Shown here: piece by piece, positions 23,458 to 32,130 of the stretch | Layout: the number at the start of each line of letters is the position of its first letter | Numbering within the stretch: position 1 is the stretch's first letter | NCBI GenBank assembly: GCA_029216955.1 | Contig: JANAVB010006998.1 | Coordinates: 2,585,192-2,649,191 of the forward strand | Source: Iris pallida | Lineage: Eukaryota > Streptophyta > Magnoliopsida > Asparagales > Iridaceae | Direction: 5' to 3' | DNA: 64,000 bases | The notes under the pieces: generated by a model | Told to the model about the DNA's origin: nothing | Database searches by the model: none | Seen by the model: the letters and a program-made list of their open reading frames with translations, nothing else | Position numbers and translations under genes: made by a program

Positions 23458-25473
23458 TTAGTTGAGGAGGAAAGGTCCACCTACATCAAGAGTAGATGTG
23501 ACCTTTGGTACCCAATTGCTTGAGGGTCCTGAAAAGTTAGTTTTTGGCAACCATGCATATACATTCCTATCTACTAATCTTCTAACTCTACATTGTGGTG
23601 AGATGTGTCCACGTAATCCACAATAGGTACATATAGCATTCCTATTTATGTTAGGAGCATGTTGATGATTTCTATATGAAGCATGGTAAGAGTGACGTGG
23701 AGTAGCATAATAAGAGTGGTGTGGAGCAGTATGTTGATGACTATATGTTGCAGCAGGATAATGATTGTATCTATATGCAGTATGGTGGTGATTTTGTTTA
23801 TGTGCAACATGGTGATGATTGTATCTATGTGTAGCATGGTGATTATGTGTCATATTTGCATGATGAGAAAAATATCTACGTGCATGTGGTTTGTGTGCTT
23901 TATGGAAGTGGATGTACATGTAAGCATGTTTGCGTACTGCAGGTGGATGTCGTGTTTGACTAGTTTGAGCAGTGTTGTGCCTTGTGTGTGTCTCATGTGA
24001 TTGGGTTTGAGGTTGAACAACCTGTTTTCCCAATCTACTCTCTAATTTCTTAGAGGCAGCTTGTAGTTCACTAATCTTACCATTCAAACCATAGATTTTA
24101 GTAATAGAGATCTTGTGTCTATTCTTTTCTTCAGCAAGCTCAGTATTGAGTGCTATGATCTCTTGTGTTTGTTTTTTAATACGTGCTTCGGCATCATGTA
24201 GGCTTAATTTAAGCTTAGACACCTCATTTGTGACTTCCGTGGGTGAAGTGTCTCTAAAATTATCAAGCAATGAAGAGAGTCTTTGAATCTCGACTTCATA
24301 ACTTTTGATCTTCTCCTTGGCGTGTTTATATTTACCAATGACTTTCTTGTGGTCACCGAGTAAATCATTGAATGCATCGCCAAGTTCATCAAAAGTGAAA
24401 TCATCGAGAGTTTCGCTTGTTACCTTGTCGGATGTTGCCGTTAGGCATACATTGGCTGTATCTTGAGGAGAGTCATTTTCTTCCTCGGAGTCACTAGCTT
24501 CGCTTTCATGCCAAATGCTTGTGTTGGCATATTTCTTTGAGGAAACCTTCTTGTATGGTTTCTCATATCGGTTGCTCTTCTTTGCGAATGGACAGTCTTT
24601 TCGGACGTGTCCAGTCTTCTTGCAGCCGTAGCATGTTGGCTCTTCTTCGTCATCTTTTTGTGGTTTCTTCTTTCTTCGATTAAAGCGATAGAATTTCTTG
24701 AAGTTGCGGACAAGGAGAGCTTGATCATCACCTTCCGAGTTGTCGTCATCCGTCTCTTCAGGATCAGCCCTTCGACGGTGAGCTTTAAGGGCAATCTTCT
24801 TTTCCTTAGGAGCAGGCTCTTCAAAGTCTTTGAGGTCAAGCTCATAAGTCATCAGCTTTCCCATCAAAGTCTCTATGGACATTGTAGTGAGATCATTTCC
24901 TTCTATGATGGATGTCACCTTAGGGTTCCAAATCTTTGGTAGCCCCCGAAGTATCTTGCGGATCTTCTCGTAATTTGTATATTGTTTGCCGAGAGAAGAC
25001 AAGGGATTAATGATGTTGAGGAATCTTGTAATCATTTGTGTGATCGTCTCATTTGGCTTCATCTTGAAAGCCTCATATTTTTGAGTGAGACGACTTATTT
25101 TTGACTCCTTGACTTGGGTGGTTCCTTCATGCGTCACTTCTAGAAGTCTCCATACTTCATGAGAGGTGGTGCATGTTGAGACCCTGTTAAACTCATTCCT
25201 GTCTATTGCACAAAATAAAGCATTAATAGCTCTCGCGTCTAGACTCGACTATTTCTTTTCCTCGTCAGAATATTTTTCATGAGGTTTCTCAATGAGATCA
25301 CCATTGACAACTATCCTGGCGGGCTTTTTGTAACCATCGGTGACAATGGTCCACAGGTCGAAGTCTAGCGACCTGAGATAAAAACTCATCCTTGTTTTCC
25401 AATAGGTGTAGTTAGTTCCATCAAATAGGGGAGGCCTATGAGTGGACTGCCCTTCATCGTGATTGGAAAGCAT
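23458..25473 (-). pseudogene. gag: B: gag polyprotein, one in-frame stop
   Basis: ATG at 25473 (MLSNHDEGQSTHRPPLFDG), 672 codons in one frame, interrupted only by a TAG at 25249-25251 after DEEKK. The order is a DUF4219/UBN2-type region (NYTYWKTRMSFYLRSLDFDL; KYEAFKMKPNETITQMITRF), an acidic linker, a first zinc knuckle CYGCKKTGHVRKDC (about 24600-24645), a coiled-coil segment (about 24040-24400), a long His/Tyr-rich low-complexity stretch (about 23650-23930) and a second knuckle CTYCGLRGHISPQC (about 23590-23635). It forms the element's capsid particle and binds its RNA. The His/Tyr-rich stretch is absent from the A gag. Confidence 0.9.
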
Positions 25474-25532
25474 GGGTTGAGTGGTTGCCGTGGATCAGCT
25501 CTTAGGATGTTAGTCCTTGACAAGAGAACAGA
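25474..25532 (-). other. B: 5' leader between PBS and gag
   Basis: 59 bases between the primer site and the gag ATG. No other feature is seen. Confidence 0.7.
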
Positions 25533-25544
25533 GCTCTGATACCA
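25533..25544 (-). promoter_or_regulatory. B: primer binding site (initiator Met tRNA)
   Basis: Minus strand TGGTATCAGAGC, complementary to the 3' end of plant initiator methionine tRNA, two bases from the LTR end. This is standard for plant copia. Confidence 0.93.
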
Positions 25545-25546
25545 AT

Positions 25547-26528
25547 TGAAGAACAAGTTGGCAACTCTAGAGGGGGGGGGGGTGAATAGAGTTTATATCA
25601 AAAAATGATCAATTAAAAATTAAACTCTCTTCACCAACTAAATAATCAGAGTAAAGTAAATGCGAAAATGAAGAGTAGAGAGCAAGCACAAACACAACAA
25701 GATTTTTAACCTGGTTTCTCTCGTGGAGGACTAGTCCAGGCCTGAGAACTCTAGCTCATGATTGAAATCCGCTATTCGTGAAATAGGGTTACAACCACGT
25801 GCCTTTTCACAGAAGAGCACGCCAAACTTCTTTCAATGATCGTTTTGGCGAAACTTGGACTTTTCCAAGTGGCTTACAACTTCTTGCATTTCAAACTTCT
25901 AGCTGGATCGTACCGAACAACTTGGACGGTTGGGAAGTTTGAATGCTAAGTGGATGAGAAGGTAAGGCTCTTGAATATATAGGCTATGTAAGAGAAGAAG
26001 AAGAGAAGAGTGGATAGTTTCAAATGAGAGAAACCAAGGCTTATTTATAGGGTTCGGGGTAGGCAGAATTCGGCCAGAATTCGGTATAAATAATTCAAAT
26101 TTTTGGCCGTTGGACAACTAGCAGTGAGCAATACCTAAAAATCAGCATCCTGAATTTTAGGGGACCGAGTTCGGCCCGAACTCTATGTGAGGCAGAGTTC
26201 GGCCTGAACTCTGTCTTTTATGGACAAAATATTCTTTTGTGGGCTTTGGATGAATGGGTTGATTGGGATTTGGGCTAAGTGAACCTATAAAGCTATGGCT
26301 AGCCCAAAGTGCTCAGTATGACCCAACGTACATCATCCTATACTCAAGAATAATAAAAATATAGACTTCCAATATACACAAAATAGTAAAAAACTCCAAG
26401 CAGCTGTGATCTTGAACCAATGAGCTGAGTAGATTGATTTTGAGCCTGATGTGTCAAATTGGACTATAACAAATATTGTTTTGTTAATTGTCAAGATTAG
26501 GTTGACTGTGATCCGGTTTGGGTCAACA
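25547..26528 (-). repeat. B: 5' LTR (right copy)
   Basis: 982 bp, the partner of 4157-5133. It has the same ends, the same SIRE signature and a TATA box on the minus strand at 26041-26049 (TATAAATAA). Confidence 0.92.
26041..26049 (-). promoter_or_regulatory. B 5' LTR TATA box
   Basis: Plus strand TTATTTATA, minus strand TATAAATAA, at the same place as 4647-4655 in the other LTR. As this is the 5' LTR it would be the promoter that drives B. Confidence 0.6.
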
Positions 26529-26552
26529 ACCTTGCTTTACCTGTATAACTTG

Positions 26553-26564
26553 GCTTTGATACCA
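26553..26564 (-). promoter_or_regulatory. A: primer binding site, one mismatch
   Basis: Minus strand TGGTATCAAAGC, one base off the initiator Met tRNA complement, two bases from the A LTR. Confidence 0.8.
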
Positions 26565-26566
26565 AT

Positions 26567-27597
26567 TGTAGGAACGAGATGTAAAGCACTATACTCTAGA
26601 GGGGGTGGGGTGAATAGAGTAGGTAGTAAAAATTTAGCTATTAAAAATTATTAGTTGCAAGATCACAGAAATATATCACAGATATAGAAATGTAAAAATA
26701 GAGTATAGAGAGAAAACACAAACACAAGGGTGTATACTAGTTTCCCTCTTGTGAGGACTAATCCAGTCGGAAGAACTCCAGCTTCCAGTTGAAATCCACT
26801 ATGAAAAAAATACAAGTTTTCATGCGAAGTCCTTACAACTTCTACAACACGAGCTTTGATCCGAAGCACTCGACCAACTTCAATTATGAAGTGTCTATCT
26901 TCAATCAAGCCTCTGATTACAATCACTCTGAAACTTCTAGACCGTACCACACTGGCAAATCCTAGAGGATTATAACTGGCTTGAGATTTGAAAATGAAAG
27001 CATAGAAGGCTTTGGAAGACCGTAGTACGCTTAGAGAGAAGAGAAGTAAGAATGAATTAGTGTGTTGAAATGGTAGAAGTTCTTATCTATTTATAAGTTT
27101 TTCAAAGGGAGAATTCGGGCAGAATTCTTTGAGAGAATCTCGGCAGATAGCCGTAACATCCATAACTACGGGAAGACTGGGTTTGAAAGCCAACGTTACA
27201 CTAACCGAACTCGGACCGAATTTGGGCCAAACTCGGTCTGAATTATGTTGGTCCAGAATTGGTTTGGTTAGGGTTTTACAAATCGGGTTTTGGGCTTTTT
27301 GAGAATTCAAGCAGTTAGGAAGTAGTTTGGGCTTTTATAAATGGGACTTGTTTTCATATTTTGAAAACATTTATAGGTAGCCTATTTGCCAGTACAACTC
27401 GGTATATACTGTATTTCTAGACTCAATAAATTATGTAAAATACATTGATAATGACAATACAGACTCAATGACAAAACGACTTCAAGTCTTGAACGGTAGC
27501 AATAGCAGTTTGAGCAGATCGTCCAAGTTGCCCTTATATCGAGACAGGGTTAGATCAATTGTCAAAATTAGGTTTGACCATGACCAATGGGCCAACA
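26567..27597 (-). repeat. A: 5' LTR
   Basis: 1,031 bp from TGTAGGAACGAG to GGGCCAACA on the plus strand. It has the SIRE signature CTCTAGAGGGGGTGGGGTGAATAG near the left edge and a minus-strand TATA box at 27087-27095. It is related to the B LTR in layout (same edge motif, a GAACTCGG-type palindrome at about 27195-27245) but is clearly another family. Its partner lies outside the window. Short open frames inside it are not credible genes. Confidence 0.85.
27087..27095 (-). promoter_or_regulatory. A LTR TATA box
   Basis: Plus strand CTATTTATA, minus strand TATAAATAG, in the same context as in the B LTRs. Confidence 0.55.
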
Positions 27598-27889
27598 AAA
27601 CTGATGTCGCTCCGTGAAGATTTGGTAAACCACCTGTCGCCAAAACTGAATCCGTAGAGCAACCCCCACCTGGAGACCGACCAGCTGTCATGGGACCGAT
27701 AGTCGCTTTGTCTCGATGAACCAAATCCTCTGTTTTCCTTAAAGCATCTATAATCCCCGCCTCAGCAAGTTTTCGACGATCCGCCTCCTGTCGTACACCC
27801 CTCGAGCCTCCTTCCGGTGTCTGTGGTCTGTCTGTACAGCTCAGTGACTTGAACCTGTACATGCCACAACATAACTCTCCCTGCGCTAG
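27598..27889 (-). pseudogene. I: pol fragment between insertions A and C
   Basis: This minus-strand fragment continues the Tork-like element I on the left side of C. Read from 27889 it begins LAQGELCCGMYRF, with QVTELYRQ close by in another frame, which resembles the pre-integrase part of Tnt1-like pol. The rest (about 27600-27830, with GGGCSTDSVLATGGLPNLHG in one frame) I do not recognise firmly. It is placed in I because C is flanked by matching bases (GCTAG at 27885-27889, ACTAG at 35131-35135), which makes this fragment contiguous with 35136 onwards. Confidence 0.55.
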
Positions 27890-30872
27890 TGTAACACCCC
27901 AGTCCCAAAATACGTATAGGACCAGGATACGGTACAGGCCAGCAGCACTTCACCAGTGGGCCAAATCTCAAAGTAAGCCCATTAGCGAAATGCTTAAGCT
28001 GTAAATTATGATAACAACCCAGTAATATAATAAAGTCACAGATCACAGCTAATCTCATCCACACATAAATAAGACACGAGATATCAAGTCTAATAAAATA
28101 ATAATAATGATAAAGATCTGTCCAACATGAAATAGAAATAATAACTGTGTAGGTAAGACATATCAAAACTACAGTAATAAGAAACGAATAATCAACTACA
28201 TGTCCACTGATGAAAAGAAAGAAAATAATGTATCAAGTCTAAAATAAAGAGATATGTCTCAAGAGAAGTCCTCGACCACTATCTCGTCCTCCTGCGAAGG
28301 TACGTCACCAGTCTCGACGCCAGAGCCATAAACCTCCGGGTACTCCTCGTCTCTACTAAGCCAAGAGAGATCACTAGGTCCTCAGGGACTAGCAAGACAC
28401 ATAATATACAAGCCTACTGTACAATAAATAACATGCGAGAAAAATAGAAAAATGGTACAAGGAAACAATATGAGACTAATGAATAAGTATAAATGGCATG
28501 CCGTCAAGGATAGTGCTATCAAGCGTGACTAATAGTAAGTCGGGGTAACCGCAGCCCGATGGGAGCTCACAGTCCTATAATTAGTAGCCGATGGGGAATC
28601 CCAAACTATATTAAGGCTCATTCGCACTCGATAGGAGCTCACGAACGAGGTGGTCAGGTATAGTCACGTCTAATAACAAGTCAGGGTCAAGTGAAAACAA
28701 TCACGATCAGGTCAAGTCAATCCAGTACGGTAATCGGATCAAGATAAGGTCAAGTCCAAGTCAAACAGGCCAGGGGATCATGGTATAGGCATAGAAATAG
28801 TATCACTAGACATGAACAAGATTAGAAAAATAAAACAAAAAATATGGAAAAAGAGAGTAACAATCTACGTGCACGTAAAACTAGAAGTAACCATGACATG
28901 AATCAGGAGAGAAATATGTACCAAGTAAGACATAAAAGAATAGCAGCATAGAAAAGCATATAAATACTGTAAAGTTTGACAAGGTGTACTTTCCTGTTTC
29001 TGTGATGTGAAGATGAAGTCTCGCTCCCGTGTCCACGCCTCCTGAATCCAATGCTCCTAAATAATTTATTTAACTACTTATGAAACTTATAACAGAACTT
29101 AATTAATTGAACTAGTATTTTAAACTACTTTAACTATATTCAAATATCTTGTAGAACTACTTAAATTGTATAACATACATACGTGTCCAACGAGACCTCG
29201 GAACACAATTTTAGGATTTTTGACCTTCCAATTAATCGGTTATAACCCCACGTCAATAACACACTTAAAAATCATAAAAAATTCCTAAAAATAATATTTA
29301 AAACTATTTTCTATAGTATTAACTCTGAAATTCTAGAATTACGATTTATAAAGAATTATGTGACTAGTTGACTACTACGTCAGCTAGTCTACCCGAAACT
29401 CGTCCTAAATATGGCCAATTACTCAAAATAGCCAAAATACCCAAAATATATTTTATACAGAATTTAAAGTATATTATATCTCAGAATTAAGATATGAATA
29501 CAAAAGTTAAGTTATGCTACTAATTTGGAACATTCTAAGTCGGCAGATTACCCTAAAAAGATAGTTTTGACCTATAATGTTTTCGATCAGATTTGAGTTT
29601 CTAAATTCATGGAAAAATACTTAAAAATCCTAATTTCTATATATGAACACACATAAAATTTAGTTTCAAAAATAACCATCAATAACTGATAGTTCCTTCA
29701 CAACGGGGTTAAAGTTGATCCTACCGAAGCATGAATAGTACGACTATAAATCATAAAACTTTTTTGGGTGAAAATACATAACAAAAGGTACCAAAATACT
29801 ATTTTTACAGATTTAATAATAGAATTTCTACAGAATTATAGCATAGGTTTGAGATGAAAAAATTAGGGTTTCTTACCAAAAGTCCTTGCTAGTTGGGTTG
29901 TGGAGGCTTCTTCTTGCCAAAGCTTCCACCTTTATTGCTATCCTTTCTTGATGAGTTTGGAGGAGTTGGCAATGGCTCTAGATAGTTGGATGGAGAAGAT
30001 GGAGTTTTTAGGATTTGTTTGGTGGAGTTTGGATGGAAGAAAGATGAAAGAAGGAGTTTTTATGGAGGAGAAAGAATTGTATGATGGAGGGGATGAAGAT
30101 GATGGGTTTGGATGGAGGAGATGCTGCCAATATTTGGAGAGGGAGAGGGGGTTGGTCGGCTATGGAGAGGACGAGGAAGGGAGAATTAAGTTAGGGTTTG
30201 GGTTTGGCTAAAAGTAGGTATATATATGGACTTTTTTTGGGTTGCATGCATGTAGTATAATAGAAAACCTATTCCTATTAGGATGTTGGCTGATTATACA
30301 TGGGGGAGGGCTGTTTTGGTCAGCCAAGAGTGGTCCTCTTTGATTTGTTTGGGCTGTTGGTGAGTTGGCTAATTGATTTGATTGAGGATTAAAAATGTCT
30401 TTCCTAATATAGACTAATTAAATATATCTTATATAAATACAATTAAATCTGAATTAAATATAAAATATATATTTATTAATATATATTAATTCCAAAATGT
30501 CTACATAGGTTTGGGTTTGGCTTGGAAGAGGTTTGGGAGGTTTGGTGCGACCGGGTCTCCTAAAAAGTCATAAAGGATTTATTAACTAATTAATTAAATA
30601 AAAGTTTGACTTGTGCCATAATTTGAATTGTTAACATGCAAGAGACTACAATATGACCATGACATTCCTAACATTGCTAGGATACTAGTTAAAGCACACA
30701 AGTACACTATCCGTGTCACAATTCTTGGTCGTCTTGTACTCTAAATCTTAACCATGGCTAAGGTCATCTATAATAATAACTATTTAATCAAAAATATTCA
30801 TAAATTTCATAAAATCCTATTTAAATCAAATAAATAATAAAAAAATAATTCCAAAAATTTAGGGGTGTTACA
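27890..30872 (-). repeat. C: 3' LTR (left copy)
   Basis: 2,983 bp, matched by 32131-35130. It contains a GGTCAAGTC-type motif array (28680-28775), paired CGATGGGAGCTCAC / CGATAGGAGCTCAC motifs (about 28557-28640) and a minus-strand TATA box (30219-30227). A plus-strand open frame at 29900-30211 (MEKMEFLGFVWWSLDGRKMK...) recurs in the other LTR at 34135-34449. It is antisense to the element, so I treat it as non-coding. Confidence 0.9.
30219..30227 (-). promoter_or_regulatory. C 3' LTR TATA box
   Basis: TATATATAT with minus-strand reading direction; the copy in the other LTR is at 34474-34484. Confidence 0.5.
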
Positions 30873-30891
30873 TTCTACCCCCCCCTTAAAA
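30873..30891 (-). promoter_or_regulatory. C: polypurine tract
   Basis: Minus strand TTTTAAGGGGGGGGTAGAA directly against the 3' LTR, next to the Del-type sequence TTTCGAGGATGAAATTC. Confidence 0.8.
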
Positions 30892-32107
30892 GAATTTCAT
30901 CCTCGAAATTAAAATAACTCACTAAGGTAAAGAAAAACATGTCTATGGTTCTAAGATGTCTCTAAAATGTGCTTTGTCTCTATGGTTATTCCTATGCAAA
31001 CATGCACCAAACTAGCGTAAAATAATAACCTACTTCTATTATTAACACAAAATCAAGTTATTACCTTCCGTTGCCTCTTGTGTCGTTGTTTTGTCTTCAA
31101 TCCTCATGGCAAAGGCCTGTCTTGGTTGTTGGGCTCCTGCCAGCTGTCTGGCTTGCAAAAACTGCATCGCCTGGTCGGGAAGCGGTCCACACGGATACCC
31201 TCCCTCAAACAAAAGGGTTTGTCTTCCCGGAATATGTGAAGACATAAAATAATAGAGAGTTCAAGGGTCGAATACAATTGCGGGGTTTCAAAGGTGATTG
31301 AATAGTTCGAAAAAAGAGAGTTATTAAGGTAGTTGTGGATGAAATCCTAGAGGGCAAGTATTTGTTAACTATATCTCAATCCACGTAGAATAACCATAAG
31401 AAGAGCGAACCAAGTGTACTAGGTTGATCAGACCATAATACACTGATTCTAAATAGACAATATGTTAGTGGGCGTCCTCAATAAAACATATGTCCTGAAC
31501 AAGCTCGATAAAGAATAAGCTTACAAAAAATAGGCTATAAAAGAAGCATCAGTCAAGATAGTTAAATAATATAAGTACGCGAGAATATGATTTGAAAGAA
31601 AGCACAAGTAGTTCAAGTTCATCAAGGTCTAAGACTCGTCTGGTGTTTGTGTCTCTATAGTTTCCCTACCATCATTTTGTCTAAGGGTTTGGTCATCCAA
31701 TTAGGGTATGAGCCTCTAAGACTCTAGAGTCTAGGTAAGCCTATCCTTCTACACTATCTTATATTTAGTGTCATTCAACTATACTTTATTAATTGGATCA
31801 TAAGGACATTGGAAGCTACTTGGTGAGGCTTTCTACCCAACTTTCAAGAGTTTAACTAATAGTGTAACTGAATTGATAGAGCATATATACCTAGGATGAG
31901 TCATCTTGCTAAATTCTATCGTACGAGAAATAAGATTCACGGTAGGAAAGGAATCAAGCAAGATGCAATTCATGGCAATCAAAAGAGAATTCAAAAATGG
32001 AATAAAAAAAGGAGGTCAAGTATGTGGATGAGTTCCTATATGTCCTTTCTATCCTATTCGCAGGCTCACGTCGGTACAGTAACGTAACTGAAGTGATTAA
32101 CGTAGAC
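30892..32107 (-). pseudogene. C: internal remnant, gag tail and protease linker only
   Basis: The only recognisable coding trace is at 31042-31245 on the minus strand: QFLQARQLAGAQQPRQAFAM followed by RIEDKTTT. This corresponds to the Q-rich gag tail and the [11 protein letters not shown] linker of G (about 15960-16005). There are no zinc knuckles, protease, RT or integrase. The remaining ~900 bp is AT-rich leader and 3' sequence with no credible gene. Confidence 0.6.
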
Positions 32108-32130
32108 CTGCATGGACCACCACAAAAACA
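32108..32130 (-). promoter_or_regulatory. C: candidate primer binding site
   Basis: Minus strand TGGTGGTCCATGCAG (32108-32122), eight bases from the LTR end. It differs by one base from E (TGGTGGCCCATGCAG). The donor tRNA is not identified. Confidence 0.45.

Larger units (their letters stand above)
4157..26528 (-). mobile_element. B: full-length SIRE-type copia, split by gypsy element G
   Basis: Both LTRs are present (4157-5133 and 25547-26528), both start TG and end CA. They are flanked by a five-base target duplication ACCTT at 4152-4156 and 26529-26533. On the minus strand the order is LTR, PBS TGGTATCAGAGC, gag, protease/integrase/RT/RNase H, an extra ORF, polypurine tract, LTR. G (12,963 bp) lies inside the protease, and removing it with one TSD copy leaves about 9.4 kb, normal for SIRE/Maximus elements. 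The two LTRs look roughly 95% alike by eye over their first 200 bases, so B is not young. The coding regions carry stops and at least one frameshift. Confidence 0.93.
1376..27597 (-). mobile_element. A: SIRE-type Ty1/copia retrotransposon, split by B and H
   Basis: The 5' part of a copia element on the minus strand. From right to left it has its 5' LTR (26567-27597), a primer binding site with one mismatch (26553-26564), leader, gag (4095 leftwards), protease and the start of integrase, where H cuts it at 1375. Element B sits in the leader. The five-base target duplication ACCTT (4152-4156 and 26529-26533) shows that the sequences on either side of B were once contiguous. The rest of pol and the 3' LTR lie off the left edge or beyond H. 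The long gag with coiled coil and two zinc knuckles, and the LTR end with a CTAGAGGGGG-GTGAATAG signature, fit the SIRE/Maximus lineage. A itself is inserted in the Tork-like element I. Confidence 0.85.

Noticed and set aside
23646..24845. Alternative-frame proteins overlapping the B gag
   Set aside because: They are shadows of the gag frame, which has zinc knuckles and UBN2 motifs.
27482..27862. A single gene across 27482-27862
   Set aside because: The frame crosses the A LTR boundary at 27597, so its left part is LTR sequence.
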